Positions 45,456 through 53,946 of a stretch of DNA of 64,000 bases are shown piece by piece (the first letter of the stretch is position 1; each line of letters opens with the position of its first letter). Origin of the DNA: Bog-473 sp963730785. Lineage in GTDB: Bacteria > Actinomycetota > Acidimicrobiia > Acidimicrobiales > RAAP-2. Under the pieces are notes generated by a model. That model was not told the DNA's origin and did not search any database. It worked only from the letters and a program-made list of their open reading frames with translations. The stretch lies in NCBI GenBank assembly GCA_963730785.1, contig CAVSTF010000015.1, forward strand, positions 186,001-250,000. The letters run 5' to 3'. The translations under genes and the position numbers were made by a program.

Positions 45456-47130
45456 GCGCTGCTTTGGTGATGGCGTGACCGGTCACGGCCTCGTTCACCG
45501 TGTCGAAGAAGTGATCAGCGCCGATCCGTTTGAGGAGGCCACTCTTTTCCAGGCTGGCCCGAAGTCCTCCGGACGCACGGGCTACCCGGATGGTGATGTG
45601 GGCATGCTCAAGCTCGTCGAGCACTTCAGCCAGGGTGCGAGTACCGGTGAAGTCGATGTCATTCATGCCGATGGTGTCGAGCACGAACACCGCCGGTGGT
45701 GGTTTCTCGGCGGCGAGGGCGGCGTCCACCTCGCTCTTGAAGCGGACGGCGTTGGCGTACCAAATGGGCGACGGGAACAAGACGACCAAGGTGCCCGGTA
45801 CGGCGACGGCATCGGTATCCGAACCGATGGGTGCCCAACTGGTGGTGGCGGCCACGGAGCCCAAGACATGGAGTCGGGGCCGCGAGGTGATGCGGGCTCG
45901 ATCGGCGATGGCCAGTGCGACCGCGACCCCAATGCCTTGTTCCACCCCGATGAGCGCCACCACGAGGAGGGTGATGAGCGCCAGGCCGAGCTCGAAACGG
46001 TCGAACTTGGCGATGCGCAGCAGATCCTTCCCGTGGAAAACCCGGGTGCCCACGAAGATGAGGACAGCGGCCAAGGTGGCCAGCGGCACGTCTTTGAGGA
46101 TCCCGGCGGCCGGGATGATCAGGATCATCACCAGCGCGGCCCCGATGCCGGCGGCTTGTGACTTGCCGCCGGCCGACGCCACGGCACCCGTGCGGGCCGG
46201 GCTGGCGTTGACGGGGAATGACCCGGCCAGGCCGGCCAGGACGGAACCGGCGCCGACGCCGAGAAAGTCCCGTCCGACATCGACGTTGTAGTGGCCCTGG
46301 TCGGCAAAGGCCCGGGTGGTGGCGGCCGACTGGCTGACGATCACCAACGCCACCACACCGGCAATGGGAGCGAGGCTGCCGATGGCGGAAAGTGACAAGC
46401 CGGTGAGGCCGAAATGCGGTGCACCGTGGGCCACCGCACCGACGACGGCGACGCCATGCGTGGTCAGCCCCACCAGGCCGACCAACAACGTGGAACCGAC
46501 CAGGCCGACCAGCGCGCCCGGGAGTTTGCGGTTGATGCGCTCGGCCGCCACCACCACGATCAGGACCCCGAGGCCGAGACCGAGCGTCCATCCGTTGGTC
46601 TGGCCCAGATGGCGGATGACGAATGACACCCGGTTGACGTTGGAGCCCGTGGCGCCGGTCAGGCCGAAGAAGTCCGGCAACTGATGCACGATGATGATGA
46701 TCGCCACCCCGCACATGAAGCCGGTGATGATGGGCGCCGAGAGGAAGTCGGCGATCCAGCCCAGGCCCAGCACGCCGATGAGGGCCACGATGATCCCGAC
46801 CATGACGGCCAGGATGCTGACGAGGGCCGCATAGTGCGGCGATCCACTGATGGCCAGGTGTGAGACGCCCACGGCGAACAGCGGCGCGATGGTGGAATCG
46901 GCGCCTACTGACATTTGGGGACTGGAGCCCAGGAGGGCAAACAGGAGCGTGCCGGCCACGAAGGCGTAGAAGCCGGTGATCGGTGGCATGCCGGCCAGGC
47001 GGGAGGTCGCCAGCTGCTCGGGCACGGCGATGACCAGGAGCGTGACGCCGGCCAACACGTCAAGTGAGACCCAGGAACGCTGGTAGCCGTGGAGGGATGA
47101 GAAGACCATCCGCCCCATGCGTTGCATCAC
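45445..47130 (-). CDS. SulP family anion transporter with STAS domain
   Basis: A 561-residue transporter. About ten to twelve hydrophobic helices with family motifs AVPEQLATSRLAGMPPITGF and GSFPVNASPARTGAVASAGG, and a C-terminal STAS domain with AVFVLDTIGMNDIDFTGTRT. SulP proteins carry sulfate, bicarbonate or organic anions. The substrate cannot be told from sequence. It is convergent with the EEP gene and divergent from the PLP enzyme across about 70 bases. An ATG at 47118 is a minor alternative start. Confidence 0.92.
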   Translation of the reverse strand: MMQRMGRMVFSSLHGYQRSWVSLDVLAGVTLLVIAVPEQLATSRLAGMPPITGFYAFVAGTLLFALLGSSPQMSVGADSTIAPLFAVGVSHLAISGSPHYAALVSILAVMVGIIVALIGVLGLGWIADFLSAPIITGFMCGVAIIIIVHQLPDFFGLTGATGSNVNRVSFVIRHLGQTNGWTLGLGLGVLIVVVAAERINRKLPGALVGLVGSTLLVGLVGLTTHGVAVVGAVAHGAPHFGLTGLSLSAIGSLAPIAGVVALVIVSQSAATTRAFADQGHYNVDVGRDFLGVGAGSVLAGLAGSFPVNASPARTGAVASAGGKSQAAGIGAALVMILIIPAAGILKDVPLATLAAVLIFVGTRVFHGKDLLRIAKFDRFELGLALITLLVVALIGVEQGIGVAVALAIADRARITSRPRLHVLGSVAATTSWAPIGSDTDAVAVPGTLVVLFPSPIWYANAVRFKSEVDAALAAEKPPPAVFVLDTIGMNDIDFTGTRTLAEVLDELEHAHITIRVARASGGLRASLEKSGLLKRIGADHFFDTVNEAVTGHAITKAAPTT

Positions 47131-47201
47131 CTCATCATCGCCTAACCGGCCTGCCCCTGGCTGAAATAGTCTCGAGGCGCCGCCGATCCCAAGGAGCCTC
47201 C

Positions 47202-48596
47202 ATGAGCGCGTACCCCTACGCCGACCGCTTTGCCATCAATCGCACCCTCCCCGAGAAGGGCATGTCCCGCGACGAGGTCCTAAAGCAGCTGCACACCATG
47301 GCCAGCGAAGAAGACGTCTCCTGGGAGGGCGGCAAGGTCTCGGGCACCATGTACTGCGGCGACCACGACCACTACAACTACATGAACGAGGCCTTCGGCC
47401 TCTTCGCCCACGTCAACGTCCTCCAGCGCGACATCTGCCCCAGCGCCACCAAATTCGAAGCCGAGATCATCTCGATGGTGCTGGACCTGCATCACGGTGA
47501 CGCGGCCACGGCAGCCGGCGACGACCCGTGCGGGTTGGTCACCAGTGGGGGCACGGGGAGTATCTCGCATGCGGTGCTGGCCTACCGTGAGCACGCGGCA
47601 CAGACCCGGGGTATCACGCGGCCCAACATGATCAAGCCGGAGACCGCCCACCCTGCCTTCGACAAGGCCTGCCATTTCTTTGGCGTGGAACTCCGCCGGG
47701 CACCGGTCGACCCGGTCACCACCAAGGTCGACGTGGACTGGGTGCGCGACCACATTGACGACCAGACGGTGGCGCTGGTGGGCTCGGCCTGCAACTACGG
47801 CTACGGCACCGTCGATCCCATCGACCAACTGAGCGACGTCGCCCTGGAGCACGGCATCGGCCTGCACGTCGACGGCTGCCTGGGCGGCCTGCTGCTGCCG
47901 TTCGGCCAGGAGCTGGGCTACGACATCCCGGTCTTCGACTACCGCATCCCCGGCGTGACCTCCATTTCGGCCGACACCCACAAGTACGGCTACGCCTTCA
48001 AGGGCTCATCGGTGGTGAGCTTCCGCACCAAGGCGCTGCGCAACTCGCAGTACTTCTTCCTGACCGACTGGAGTGGCGGCAAGTACTGCTCGCCCGGCAT
48101 GGACGGCTCACGTTCGGGCGGCATCATTGCGGCCACCTGGGCGGCCATGGTGCAGATCGGCCGGGCCGGCTACCTGGGCTACGCCAAGCAGATCTTCGAC
48201 ACCTCATTTGCCATGCAAGCGGCCGTGCGCAGCCACCCCGAACTGCGCATGATGGGCGATCCCACCTTCCTCTTCTCATTCACCTCGGACGAGTTCGACG
48301 TGTACCACATCAACGATTTCATGCGGCAGCGCGGCTGGCGCTTCAACGGCCAGCAATACCCCAACGCGTTGCACATGGCGGTCACCCGGCCCCAGACCCA
48401 AGATGGGGTGGCTGAGGCGTTTGCGGTCGACCTGGGCGACGCAGTCGAGTACGCCAAGGCGCACGCCGCCGAGGAGCCGAAATCGAGTGCCATTTATGGC
48501 GGCGTGGCCGGCGGCATGACCAATGAGGCCGACGAATTCATCAGGGTCGTCATGGCCGACATGATGGATTCGCAGTCGATGATCCCCGCGCTGTAG
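47202..48596 (+). CDS. PLP-dependent decarboxylase / sphingosine-1-phosphate lyase-like
   Basis: A 464-residue type I fold PLP enzyme. The motifs LVTSGGTGSISHAVLAYRE and GIGLHVDGCLGGLLLPFGQ (PLP-binding Asp) lead to the Schiff-base Lys in SADTHKYGYAFKGSSVVSF near residue 260. GKYCSPGMDGSRSGG follows. This region order is that of sphingosine-1-phosphate lyases and glutamate-decarboxylase relatives. The bacterial substrate could be a phospho-amino alcohol, but no lipid gene is adjacent. AAGGAG precedes the ATG at 47202. The enzyme is divergent from SulP. Confidence 0.85.
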   Translation: MSAYPYADRFAINRTLPEKGMSRDEVLKQLHTMASEEDVSWEGGKVSGTMYCGDHDHYNYMNEAFGLFAHVNVLQRDICPSATKFEAEIISMVLDLHHGDAATAAGDDPCGLVTSGGTGSISHAVLAYREHAAQTRGITRPNMIKPETAHPAFDKACHFFGVELRRAPVDPVTTKVDVDWVRDHIDDQTVALVGSACNYGYGTVDPIDQLSDVALEHGIGLHVDGCLGGLLLPFGQELGYDIPVFDYRIPGVTSISADTHKYGYAFKGSSVVSFRTKALRNSQYFFLTDWSGGKYCSPGMDGSRSGGIIAATWAAMVQIGRAGYLGYAKQIFDTSFAMQAAVRSHPELRMMGDPTFLFSFTSDEFDVYHINDFMRQRGWRFNGQQYPNALHMAVTRPQTQDGVAEAFAVDLGDAVEYAKAHAAEEPKSSAIYGGVAGGMTNEADEFIRVVMADMMDSQSMIPAL

Positions 48597-48599
48597 GGA

Positions 48600-49203
48600 A
48601 TGAGTCTCGCCCCTCCGACCACCTCGATCAACGGCTGCCTGCGAGGCCCACGCCGCACTGCTGGCTGACCTCGAGGGCCTGACCGACGACCAGGCCCGGC
48701 AACCGAGCCGGCTGCCCGAGTGGACCGTCGGCCATCTGCTGACCCACCTGGCTCGCAACGCCGACAGCGTGGTGCGTCGGCTGGAGGGTGCCCTGCGGGG
48801 CGAGGTGCTGACGCAGTACGCCGGCGGCGTTGAGGGCCGGGCGGCCGACATTGCGGCCGGAGCTGATCGCTCGGCCGACGAGCTGGTGGCCGACGTGCGG
48901 ACCAGCGCCGGTGCGGTCGATCACCTCATCACCACCCTGCCGCCCGACCTCTGGGACGCCCACTCCATCACCTCTCGGGGTGTCGAAGAGGACTCCCGGG
49001 CCGTGGTGTTCTCGCGTTGGCGCGAGGTGGCGGTGCACCACGGCGACCTCGGCCTGACGGATGCTCCGGTGCCACTCCCTGACGCGCTGGTGGCCGAATG
49101 GCTCCCGCTCGAGCTGGCCAACCTGCCCAATCGCGGCGACCCGGCGGCACTCCTGGCCTGGATCCTTGGTCGCGGGCCGGCGCCCGAACTTGAGCCCTGG
49201 TAG
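48600..49203 (+). CDS. maleylpyruvate isomerase-like, mycothiol-dependent fold protein, one frameshift
   Basis: Joined across one extra G near 48633, this gives about 200 residues starting MSLAPPTTSIN. Motifs are LPEWTVGHLLTHLARNADSV and FSRWREVAVHHGDLGLTDAP, the His-rich metal region of the MDMPI/DinB-like fold. In actinobacteria members use mycothiol as cofactor. The start is 3 bases after the PLP lyase stop, so the two are likely co-transcribed. Substrate unknown. Confidence 0.83.
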
Positions 49204-49216
49204 CCAGGGCTCCGGG

Positions 49217-50220
49217 CTACGCGTTCGACGCTTGTAGTTCGTAGGCGTGACCGTGGCTGTCGACCGCGGCACAGAACGTGACCGTGGGACAGGAGACACT
49301 GGTGAGGCCGCCGTGGGTGCTGATGAGCGTGCCCTTGCTCCATGTGGTGCCGTTGTAACTGAAGGCTCGACCAATGGAGTCGACCGCTTGGCAGAACGTC
49401 GTGGTCGGACAGGACACGCCGGTGAGCCCCGAGGCATTCGGTGCCATCCGACGGCGGCTCGGTGGCGATGGCGACCGGTGGGGCGAATGCGGTTCCGTTC
49501 CACGTCAATACATCGCCCGAGCTGTCGACCGCGATGCAAAACGTCGGGCTGGCACATGACACGGCGTTGAGTTGCCCTTGCGAATCGGCATCGGTGGGCT
49601 GGGTCCACACGTGGCCATTCCAGATGGAGGGACCACCCTCGGCCGCCACGCAGAAGGTCGGACCGGTGCAGGCTATGCCGTTGGCCGCTCCCCACGCGCC
49701 CTCGTTGCCGCTCCAGCGCACACCGTTGTAGAGGTAGGAGTTGCCCTCGCCGTCAATGGAGACGCAGAAGGAAGTGCCGACGCAATCCACCGCCGTAAAT
49801 CCCTGCGCGCTCGGTATGGTCACCGGCGCCGTCCAGGCCGTGCCGTTGAACACGACGGCCTGATTGTCGTTGGGCACCGCCATGCAAAAGGTCGGCGAGC
49901 TGCACGATAGGTACGTGGAGCCCTGCGGGGAGGGGCTCAGACCCACCTTGCCAATGGTGGTCGGCTGCCCATTGACCAGACGGTAGGACTGTCCCGTGGT
50001 CGATGCGGTGAGACAGAAGGTCGCAGTCGGGCACGAGATCACCGAGAGTGGTGCACCGGCGGCCAGCGTGATGGCGCCGGACCATGCACTGGCCGCAGGC
50101 GGAAGTTGCCGTCGACGATGTCGTGCTCTGGGTCTGGCCCGGTGACTTGGCACCCGAACAGGCGGCGAGCGACAAGGCGACCACCACCGACGCGCCCAGT
50201 AGGCGCAGCGAAGGACGCAT
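49217..50220 (-). CDS. lipoprotein with SC-x-FC-x-AV repeats, two frameshifts
   Basis: Joined across two single extra bases (near 50099 and 49449), this gives about 333 residues. It begins MRPSLRLLGASVVVALSLAAC; the lipobox LAAC marks a lipoprotein. After a Ser/Thr/Gln linker, the mature part has about seven repeats of about 40 residues, each with SC-x-x-x-x-FC-x-A or similar (SCPTATFCLTAST, SCSSPTFCMAVP, CVGTSFCVSID, CTGPTFCVAAE, SCASPTFCIAVDSSG, SCPTTTFCQAVDS, SCPTVTFCAAVDSHG) followed by YNGxxW. The cysteine pairs are spaced about 7 residues apart and could form disulfides. The start overlaps the Lrp stop by one base. Confidence 0.8.
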
Positions 50221-50702
50221 CAGACTCGATGCGACAGTGGCGCGTCGCCGTCGATTTCTCGACGCCGGGACCACGTATCCAACACGATCAACGTTTTCGT
50301 CCCGGTGACGCGACCACCTCGGCGCAGTTTTTCGATGACCTGCCCGAGCCGCTCGACATCGGGCACTTGCACCCAGACCAAGGCGTCGGGATCTCCGGCG
50401 GTCGTGAACACGGCCTGCACCTCGGGCAACTGCGCCGCCGCCTCCTTGATTTCCCGGAGGTCGGCCGTACCGGCAAAACGCACTTCGGTGAAGGCCTGAA
50501 TCGGTCGACCGGCCTTCCGATGATCGATTACCACGGTGTAGCCGGAAATCACGCCGGACTTCTCCAAGCGCTCGATGCGACGGGTCACCGCCGAGGCCGA
50601 GAGCCCCACTTTGTCCCCGATGTCCGCCATGGTCCGGCGAGCGTTCTCAGAAAGAAGCTCGATGATCTGATGGTCGATCGGATCGAGTTCCTCGCCGCTC
50701 AT
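50220..50702 (-). CDS. Lrp/AsnC family transcriptional regulator
   Basis: A 160-residue regulator. The N-terminal helix-turn-helix is MADIGDKVGLSASAVTRRIE and the C-terminal effector (RAM) domain includes VQAVFTTAGDPDALVWVQV. These are features of Lrp/AsnC proteins that sense amino acids. It is flanked by a methyltransferase gene (4-base overlap) and the repeat lipoprotein (1-base overlap), so the three form one transcript. An amino-acid effector is likely but unknown. Confidence 0.92.
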   Translation of the reverse strand: MSGEELDPIDHQIIELLSENARRTMADIGDKVGLSASAVTRRIERLEKSGVISGYTVVIDHRKAGRPIQAFTEVRFAGTADLREIKEAAAQLPEVQAVFTTAGDPDALVWVQVPDVERLGQVIEKLRRGGRVTGTKTLIVLDTWSRRREIDGDAPLSHRV

Positions 50703-51289
50703 GGTCCAGAGGTTAACGAGGGTGGGTCGATCGGCACGTTCGGTGCCTGATGGACTGACACGGCATAGTCAGCATCAGCCCTGAATGGTTGCCTATCCCA
50801 GGTCGACCAGCGGTGGACGAGGGTCAGGCCGGCCCGATCAGCCGCCGCATCGTGCTCGACCACGCCGAAGGCGCCAGGACGCAGTGAATAGCCCGCCACC
50901 AGCAGCCCACCAGGGGCCAGATGCCGGGTCAGGTTCCAGATCACGTCACCCTCGGTGCCTGGCTCCACGAAGATCAGCACGTTGCCGGCCAGCAGGACGA
51001 GATCAAAGGGGTGGGCAAACGAGAGGTCCGGATCGGCCAAGTCGGCCTGCACCCACTCGATATCGGGAGCCTTCTGGCGGGCCCGCTCCAACATGGCGAC
51101 ATCGAGATCGACACCGACCACCTGGCAGCCTCGCCGCCGAAGTTCAATGGCCACCCGCCCGGTGCCGCAGCCCGCATCGAGCACGGAGCCGGGTGTGAAG
51201 GACTCGACCAGGTCGGCCTCGCCGTGCATGTCATGCCCTTGCGCGGCCAGCGCGGCAAAGCGCCGGTCGTAGTCGTCACCCCGGGGCAC
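50699..51289 (-). CDS. class I SAM-dependent methyltransferase
   Basis: A 196-residue methyltransferase. The SAM motif I is SVLDAGCGTGRVAIELRRRG near residue 35, followed by VVGVDLDVAMLERAR (motif Asp), EWVQADLADPDL and DLVLLAGNVLIF. The rest resembles Methyltransf_25. No substrate-specific domain is seen. The stop overlaps the Lrp start by 4 bases. A gap of 20 bases separates it from the secreted protein gene upstream on the same strand. Confidence 0.9.
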   Translation of the reverse strand: MPRGDDYDRRFAALAAQGHDMHGEADLVESFTPGSVLDAGCGTGRVAIELRRRGCQVVGVDLDVAMLERARQKAPDIEWVQADLADPDLSFAHPFDLVLLAGNVLIFVEPGTEGDVIWNLTRHLAPGGLLVAGYSLRPGAFGVVEHDAAADRAGLTLVHRWSTWDRQPFRADADYAVSVHQAPNVPIDPPSLTSGP

Positions 51290-51309
51290 GTCGGCCCCCG
51301 CCCACCGAG

Positions 51310-51963
51310 TCAGGGCAGCGTCACCGTGGTGGCGCCGGCCGGCAACTGGAACAGTGAGGCGGGCGGTGACTTCACGAACTTGGTGAGCTCGAAGTACTGA
51401 CCGCCAGCTCCCGAGTAGGCCAGCACGCCCTGCTTGGTCACGCAGTACTTGCTGGCTTTGCCCTTCACCGACACCGTCACGCAGGTCGAAGCCTGACCGG
51501 CAATGGAGGCGGTTGATTCTGACAACTTGATGCCCAGGGAGCGGGACACCAAGCCCTCCTGGGCCGTGGAGAAGGCCGCCAGCGCGGCAGTAGGACTGAA
51601 GAGGTCCTCAATGCCGATGAACGGGTTTGCGCCGGCGGTCGACACACACTGATCCGATCCTCCACTGCCGCTCGTGCAGTAGTACGTCTTCGTGCCGGTA
51701 TCGACCACCACTCCTCCCGAAGTGGAGAAGACCGACTTGGGCGGCGACTGGGCGATGGTCACCGAGGAGGTGTTCCCCAGCCCGACTGACTTGTACACGG
51801 CCTCAAAGGTCAGTTTTTTGGCTTGATTCACCTTGTTGGTCAATGCCTTCAACTGCTTCGGGGTGAGGCCACCGTGCGCGGCCGAGGCCGGCGTGGCCAG
51901 TCCCAACACGATCAAGAGTCCAACACCGATGGAGGTGATTCGGATGGCAACGGGGGCGCGCAT
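51310..51963 (-). CDS. exported protein, unknown family
   Basis: A 217-residue protein with a signal peptide (MRAPVAIRITSIGVGLLIVL, cleavage near ATPASA). The mature part resembles small lipid-binding or LppX-like exported proteins: KKLTFEAVYKSVGLGNTSSV, a Cys-containing central part and KYCVTKQGVLAYSGAGGQYF. Family assignment is tentative. Its position between a TetR gene and a methyltransferase gives no firm clue to function. Confidence 0.78.
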   Translation of the reverse strand: MRAPVAIRITSIGVGLLIVLGLATPASAAHGGLTPKQLKALTNKVNQAKKLTFEAVYKSVGLGNTSSVTIAQSPPKSVFSTSGGVVVDTGTKTYYCTSGSGGSDQCVSTAGANPFIGIEDLFSPTAALAAFSTAQEGLVSRSLGIKLSESTASIAGQASTCVTVSVKGKASKYCVTKQGVLAYSGAGGQYFELTKFVKSPPASLFQLPAGATTVTLP

Positions 51964-51995
51964 GGGCGAACGATAAGGACGCCGGTCTTGCGAAG

Positions 51996-52658
51996 TCAAT
52001 CACCCTCGGTGCGGCCGATGGTGGAAACTCCCTCCGGCGAACCGTCCCATGTCGCCACACCAAGACCGATCAGGCGGAGCTGGTGGGAGGTGCGCTCAAT
52101 GATGTCGGACTCCTCTTCGGGCCCGAGCTCGACCAGTTCATCCACCATTCGGATGGTGGTCTCCATGATCAGCGAGGCCAGCATGCGCCGGTCTTCGGTG
52201 GACCATTGATCTACTTCAGCGAGAGGCGCCAGCGTGACGGCGAGTTCGTCGGCAAAGAGTTGCAGCTCCCGATTGATCGATCGACGCAAGCGTCGCACGC
52301 CACCCGAGCGCTCCCGGACAATGAAGCGGAAGTGAGCAGGATGCTCATGCAAGTGCTCGACCACCACATCCAAGAAGCGTCTGATGGCACCAGTTTCGGG
52401 TGACAGCTTGGCTTGGGCATCTCCCAACATGGCCCCGAAGGAACGGAATGATTCCTCCACCAGGACCGCTCCGAGCTCTTCCATGTCGTCAAAGTGCCGG
52501 TAAAAGGCGGTGGGAGTGATGCCGGCTTCCCGGGTGACTTCGCGCAGGCTCAGGCTGTCAAAGGAGTTATGGGAGAGAAGTTTCAGCGCAGCCCGCACCA
52601 ATGCCTGCCGCGTAAGCTCCTTGCCTTGATGTCGAGACGACGAGTGCGTTTTGGCCAT
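51996..52658 (-). CDS. TetR family regulator, probable fatty-acid desaturation regulator
   Basis: A 220-residue TetR protein. The HTH is SLREVTREAGITPTAFYRHF, preceded by a basic stretch KTHSSSRHQGKELTRQALVR. The ligand domain has AHFRFIVRERSGGVRRLRRS. This HTH sequence resembles FabR-type repressors, which sense unsaturated acyl chains. It is divergent from the ferredoxin reductase/desaturase operon, consistent with control of fatty acid desaturation. The ATG at 52658 is used; 22 more upstream codons are open but lie in the promoter region. Confidence 0.87.
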   Translation of the reverse strand: MAKTHSSSRHQGKELTRQALVRAALKLLSHNSFDSLSLREVTREAGITPTAFYRHFDDMEELGAVLVEESFRSFGAMLGDAQAKLSPETGAIRRFLDVVVEHLHEHPAHFRFIVRERSGGVRRLRRSINRELQLFADELAVTLAPLAEVDQWSTEDRRMLASLIMETTIRMVDELVELGPEEESDIIERTSHQLRLIGLGVATWDGSPEGVSTIGRTEGD

Positions 52659-52718
52659 TAGGTCCAGTGTTTGGTGAACATTTGTATATCGAAGTGACAA
52701 AAGTGCAGCAGAAACAGG

Positions 52719-52732
52719 GTCCAAACGTGGAC
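52719..52732. promoter_or_regulatory. inverted repeat between TetR and desaturase operon
   Basis: GTCCA-AACG-TGGAC is a perfect 5-bp inverted repeat in the 151-base divergent intergenic space. TetR operators are often short palindromes here; this one is a candidate site for the adjacent TetR protein. Confidence 0.35.
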
Positions 52733-52773
52733 ATTTATCAAGGAAATCCCCGCACGCTTCGTGCTAGTTTAGG

Positions 52774-52803
52774 TTGACAAGTGTATACTATGCAACCTAC
52801 AGT
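52774..52803 (+). promoter_or_regulatory. candidate promoter of the desaturase operon, possibly leaderless
   Basis: TTGACA (52774-52779) and TACAGT (52798-52803) are 18 bases apart. The expected start site, 6-7 bases after the -10, falls at or next to the ATG at 52810. A leaderless mRNA would explain why no ribosome binding site is seen. A TATACT within the spacer is a competing -10. Confidence 0.5.
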
Positions 52804-52809
52804 ACAACC

Positions 52810-53928
52810 ATGGTGACGGACGTCGTTGTTCGCCGTCCGCTGACCAAGCGCCTCCTGCGGCGGGCGGTGCGGGTGCTTGATGCTGCGGCGACCCCGTACG
52901 GCGTCGATCGTTACGTCGAACTGGTCCGCCCTTCGTGGTCATCCACTGAAGTCCGGGCCAAGGTGGTTCGAGTCGAGCGCAACACGCCACGCAGTGTCAC
53001 GCTCACCCTGCGGCCTAACGGCAATTGGATGGGGTTCCGTGCCGGGCAGTACACGCAGCTCACGGTCGAGATCGATGGCGTTCGTCATACCCGTTGTTAT
53101 TCAATGACCAACTCCGCGCTGGCTACCGACGGTTTGATTGAACTCACCGTGACGGCCCAGCCCGGAGGCCGGGTCAGCCCGCACATTCGTGAGACGTTCA
53201 GGCGCGGCCAAACCGTCGTCCTCACCCCCGCCCAGGGTTTCTTCACCCTGCCGGTGACCGAGCCCGAGCATCTCCTCTTGATCAGTGGTGGGAGTGGCAT
53301 CACGCCGGTCATGTCCATGTTGCGCACCAGGTGCGCCCTGGGCTGGACGAAGCCGGTGACGTTCCTTCACTATGCCTTGACCGAATCCGACATGCTCTAC
53401 CGCGCCGAACTAGAGGCGATGGTTCTCGCCGCGCCCAACCTACGAGTGGTGAAAGTCTTCACCGAAGAAGCCGGGAAGGGCGACCTGGATGGCTTCTTGA
53501 GCGTGGAACACCTCGAGCGAGCCACCCCGGACTGGCGGCTGACCGAAGCCTTCGTGTGCGGTCCATCGCCCCTCATGGAGTCAGCTCATCAGCTGTTCTC
53601 GACAGCCGGTCGGTCCGATCACTTCCACACCGAGGCCTTCACCCTGACGCAGTTCACCGCCGAAGCCGGTGCCGTTGATGGCACGTTGCGCTTCGTGGCC
53701 AGCGAAATCGGCGTGCCCAGCAGCGGTGCTCCCGTGCTGGTGCAAGCGGAGGCGGCCGGGCTGACGCCCATTTACGGCTGTCGCATGGGAATCTGTCACC
53801 GGTGCACTCGCCAACTTTGCTCGGGCGTCGTCAGGGATCTCGTAACGGGTGATCTCACCAGCGGGCCCGACGTCAATATCCGGATCTGCATCAACGTCCC
53901 AGTCGGCGACGTCGAGATCAATCTCTAA
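52810..53928 (+). CDS. ferredoxin reductase with FAD, NAD and 2Fe-2S domains
   Basis: A 372-residue one-protein electron transfer chain. The FAD domain has GFRAGQYTQLTVEIDG and RCYSMTNSALA, the NAD domain LLLISGGSGITPVMSML, and the C-terminal ferredoxin domain the plant-type cluster motif YGCRMGICHRCTRQLCSG with the fourth Cys in RICINVPVGD. It most resembles the reductase (Rv3230c-type) that supplies electrons to DesA3 in mycobacteria. It lies 18 bases before the desaturase gene. The ATG at 52810 is chosen over upstream TTG codons, which lie inside the promoter. Confidence 0.92.
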   Translation: MVTDVVVRRPLTKRLLRRAVRVLDAAATPYGVDRYVELVRPSWSSTEVRAKVVRVERNTPRSVTLTLRPNGNWMGFRAGQYTQLTVEIDGVRHTRCYSMTNSALATDGLIELTVTAQPGGRVSPHIRETFRRGQTVVLTPAQGFFTLPVTEPEHLLLISGGSGITPVMSMLRTRCALGWTKPVTFLHYALTESDMLYRAELEAMVLAAPNLRVVKVFTEEAGKGDLDGFLSVEHLERATPDWRLTEAFVCGPSPLMESAHQLFSTAGRSDHFHTEAFTLTQFTAEAGAVDGTLRFVASEIGVPSSGAPVLVQAEAAGLTPIYGCRMGICHRCTRQLCSGVVRDLVTGDLTSGPDVNIRICINVPVGDVEINL

Positions 53929-53946
53929 GCACCACAAAGGAAACAG

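Noticed and set aside
52774..52790. GTGTATACTA as a palindromic TetR operator
   Set aside because: Only the GTATAC core is self-complementary. Pairs outside it do not match, so the dyad at 52719 is a better candidate.
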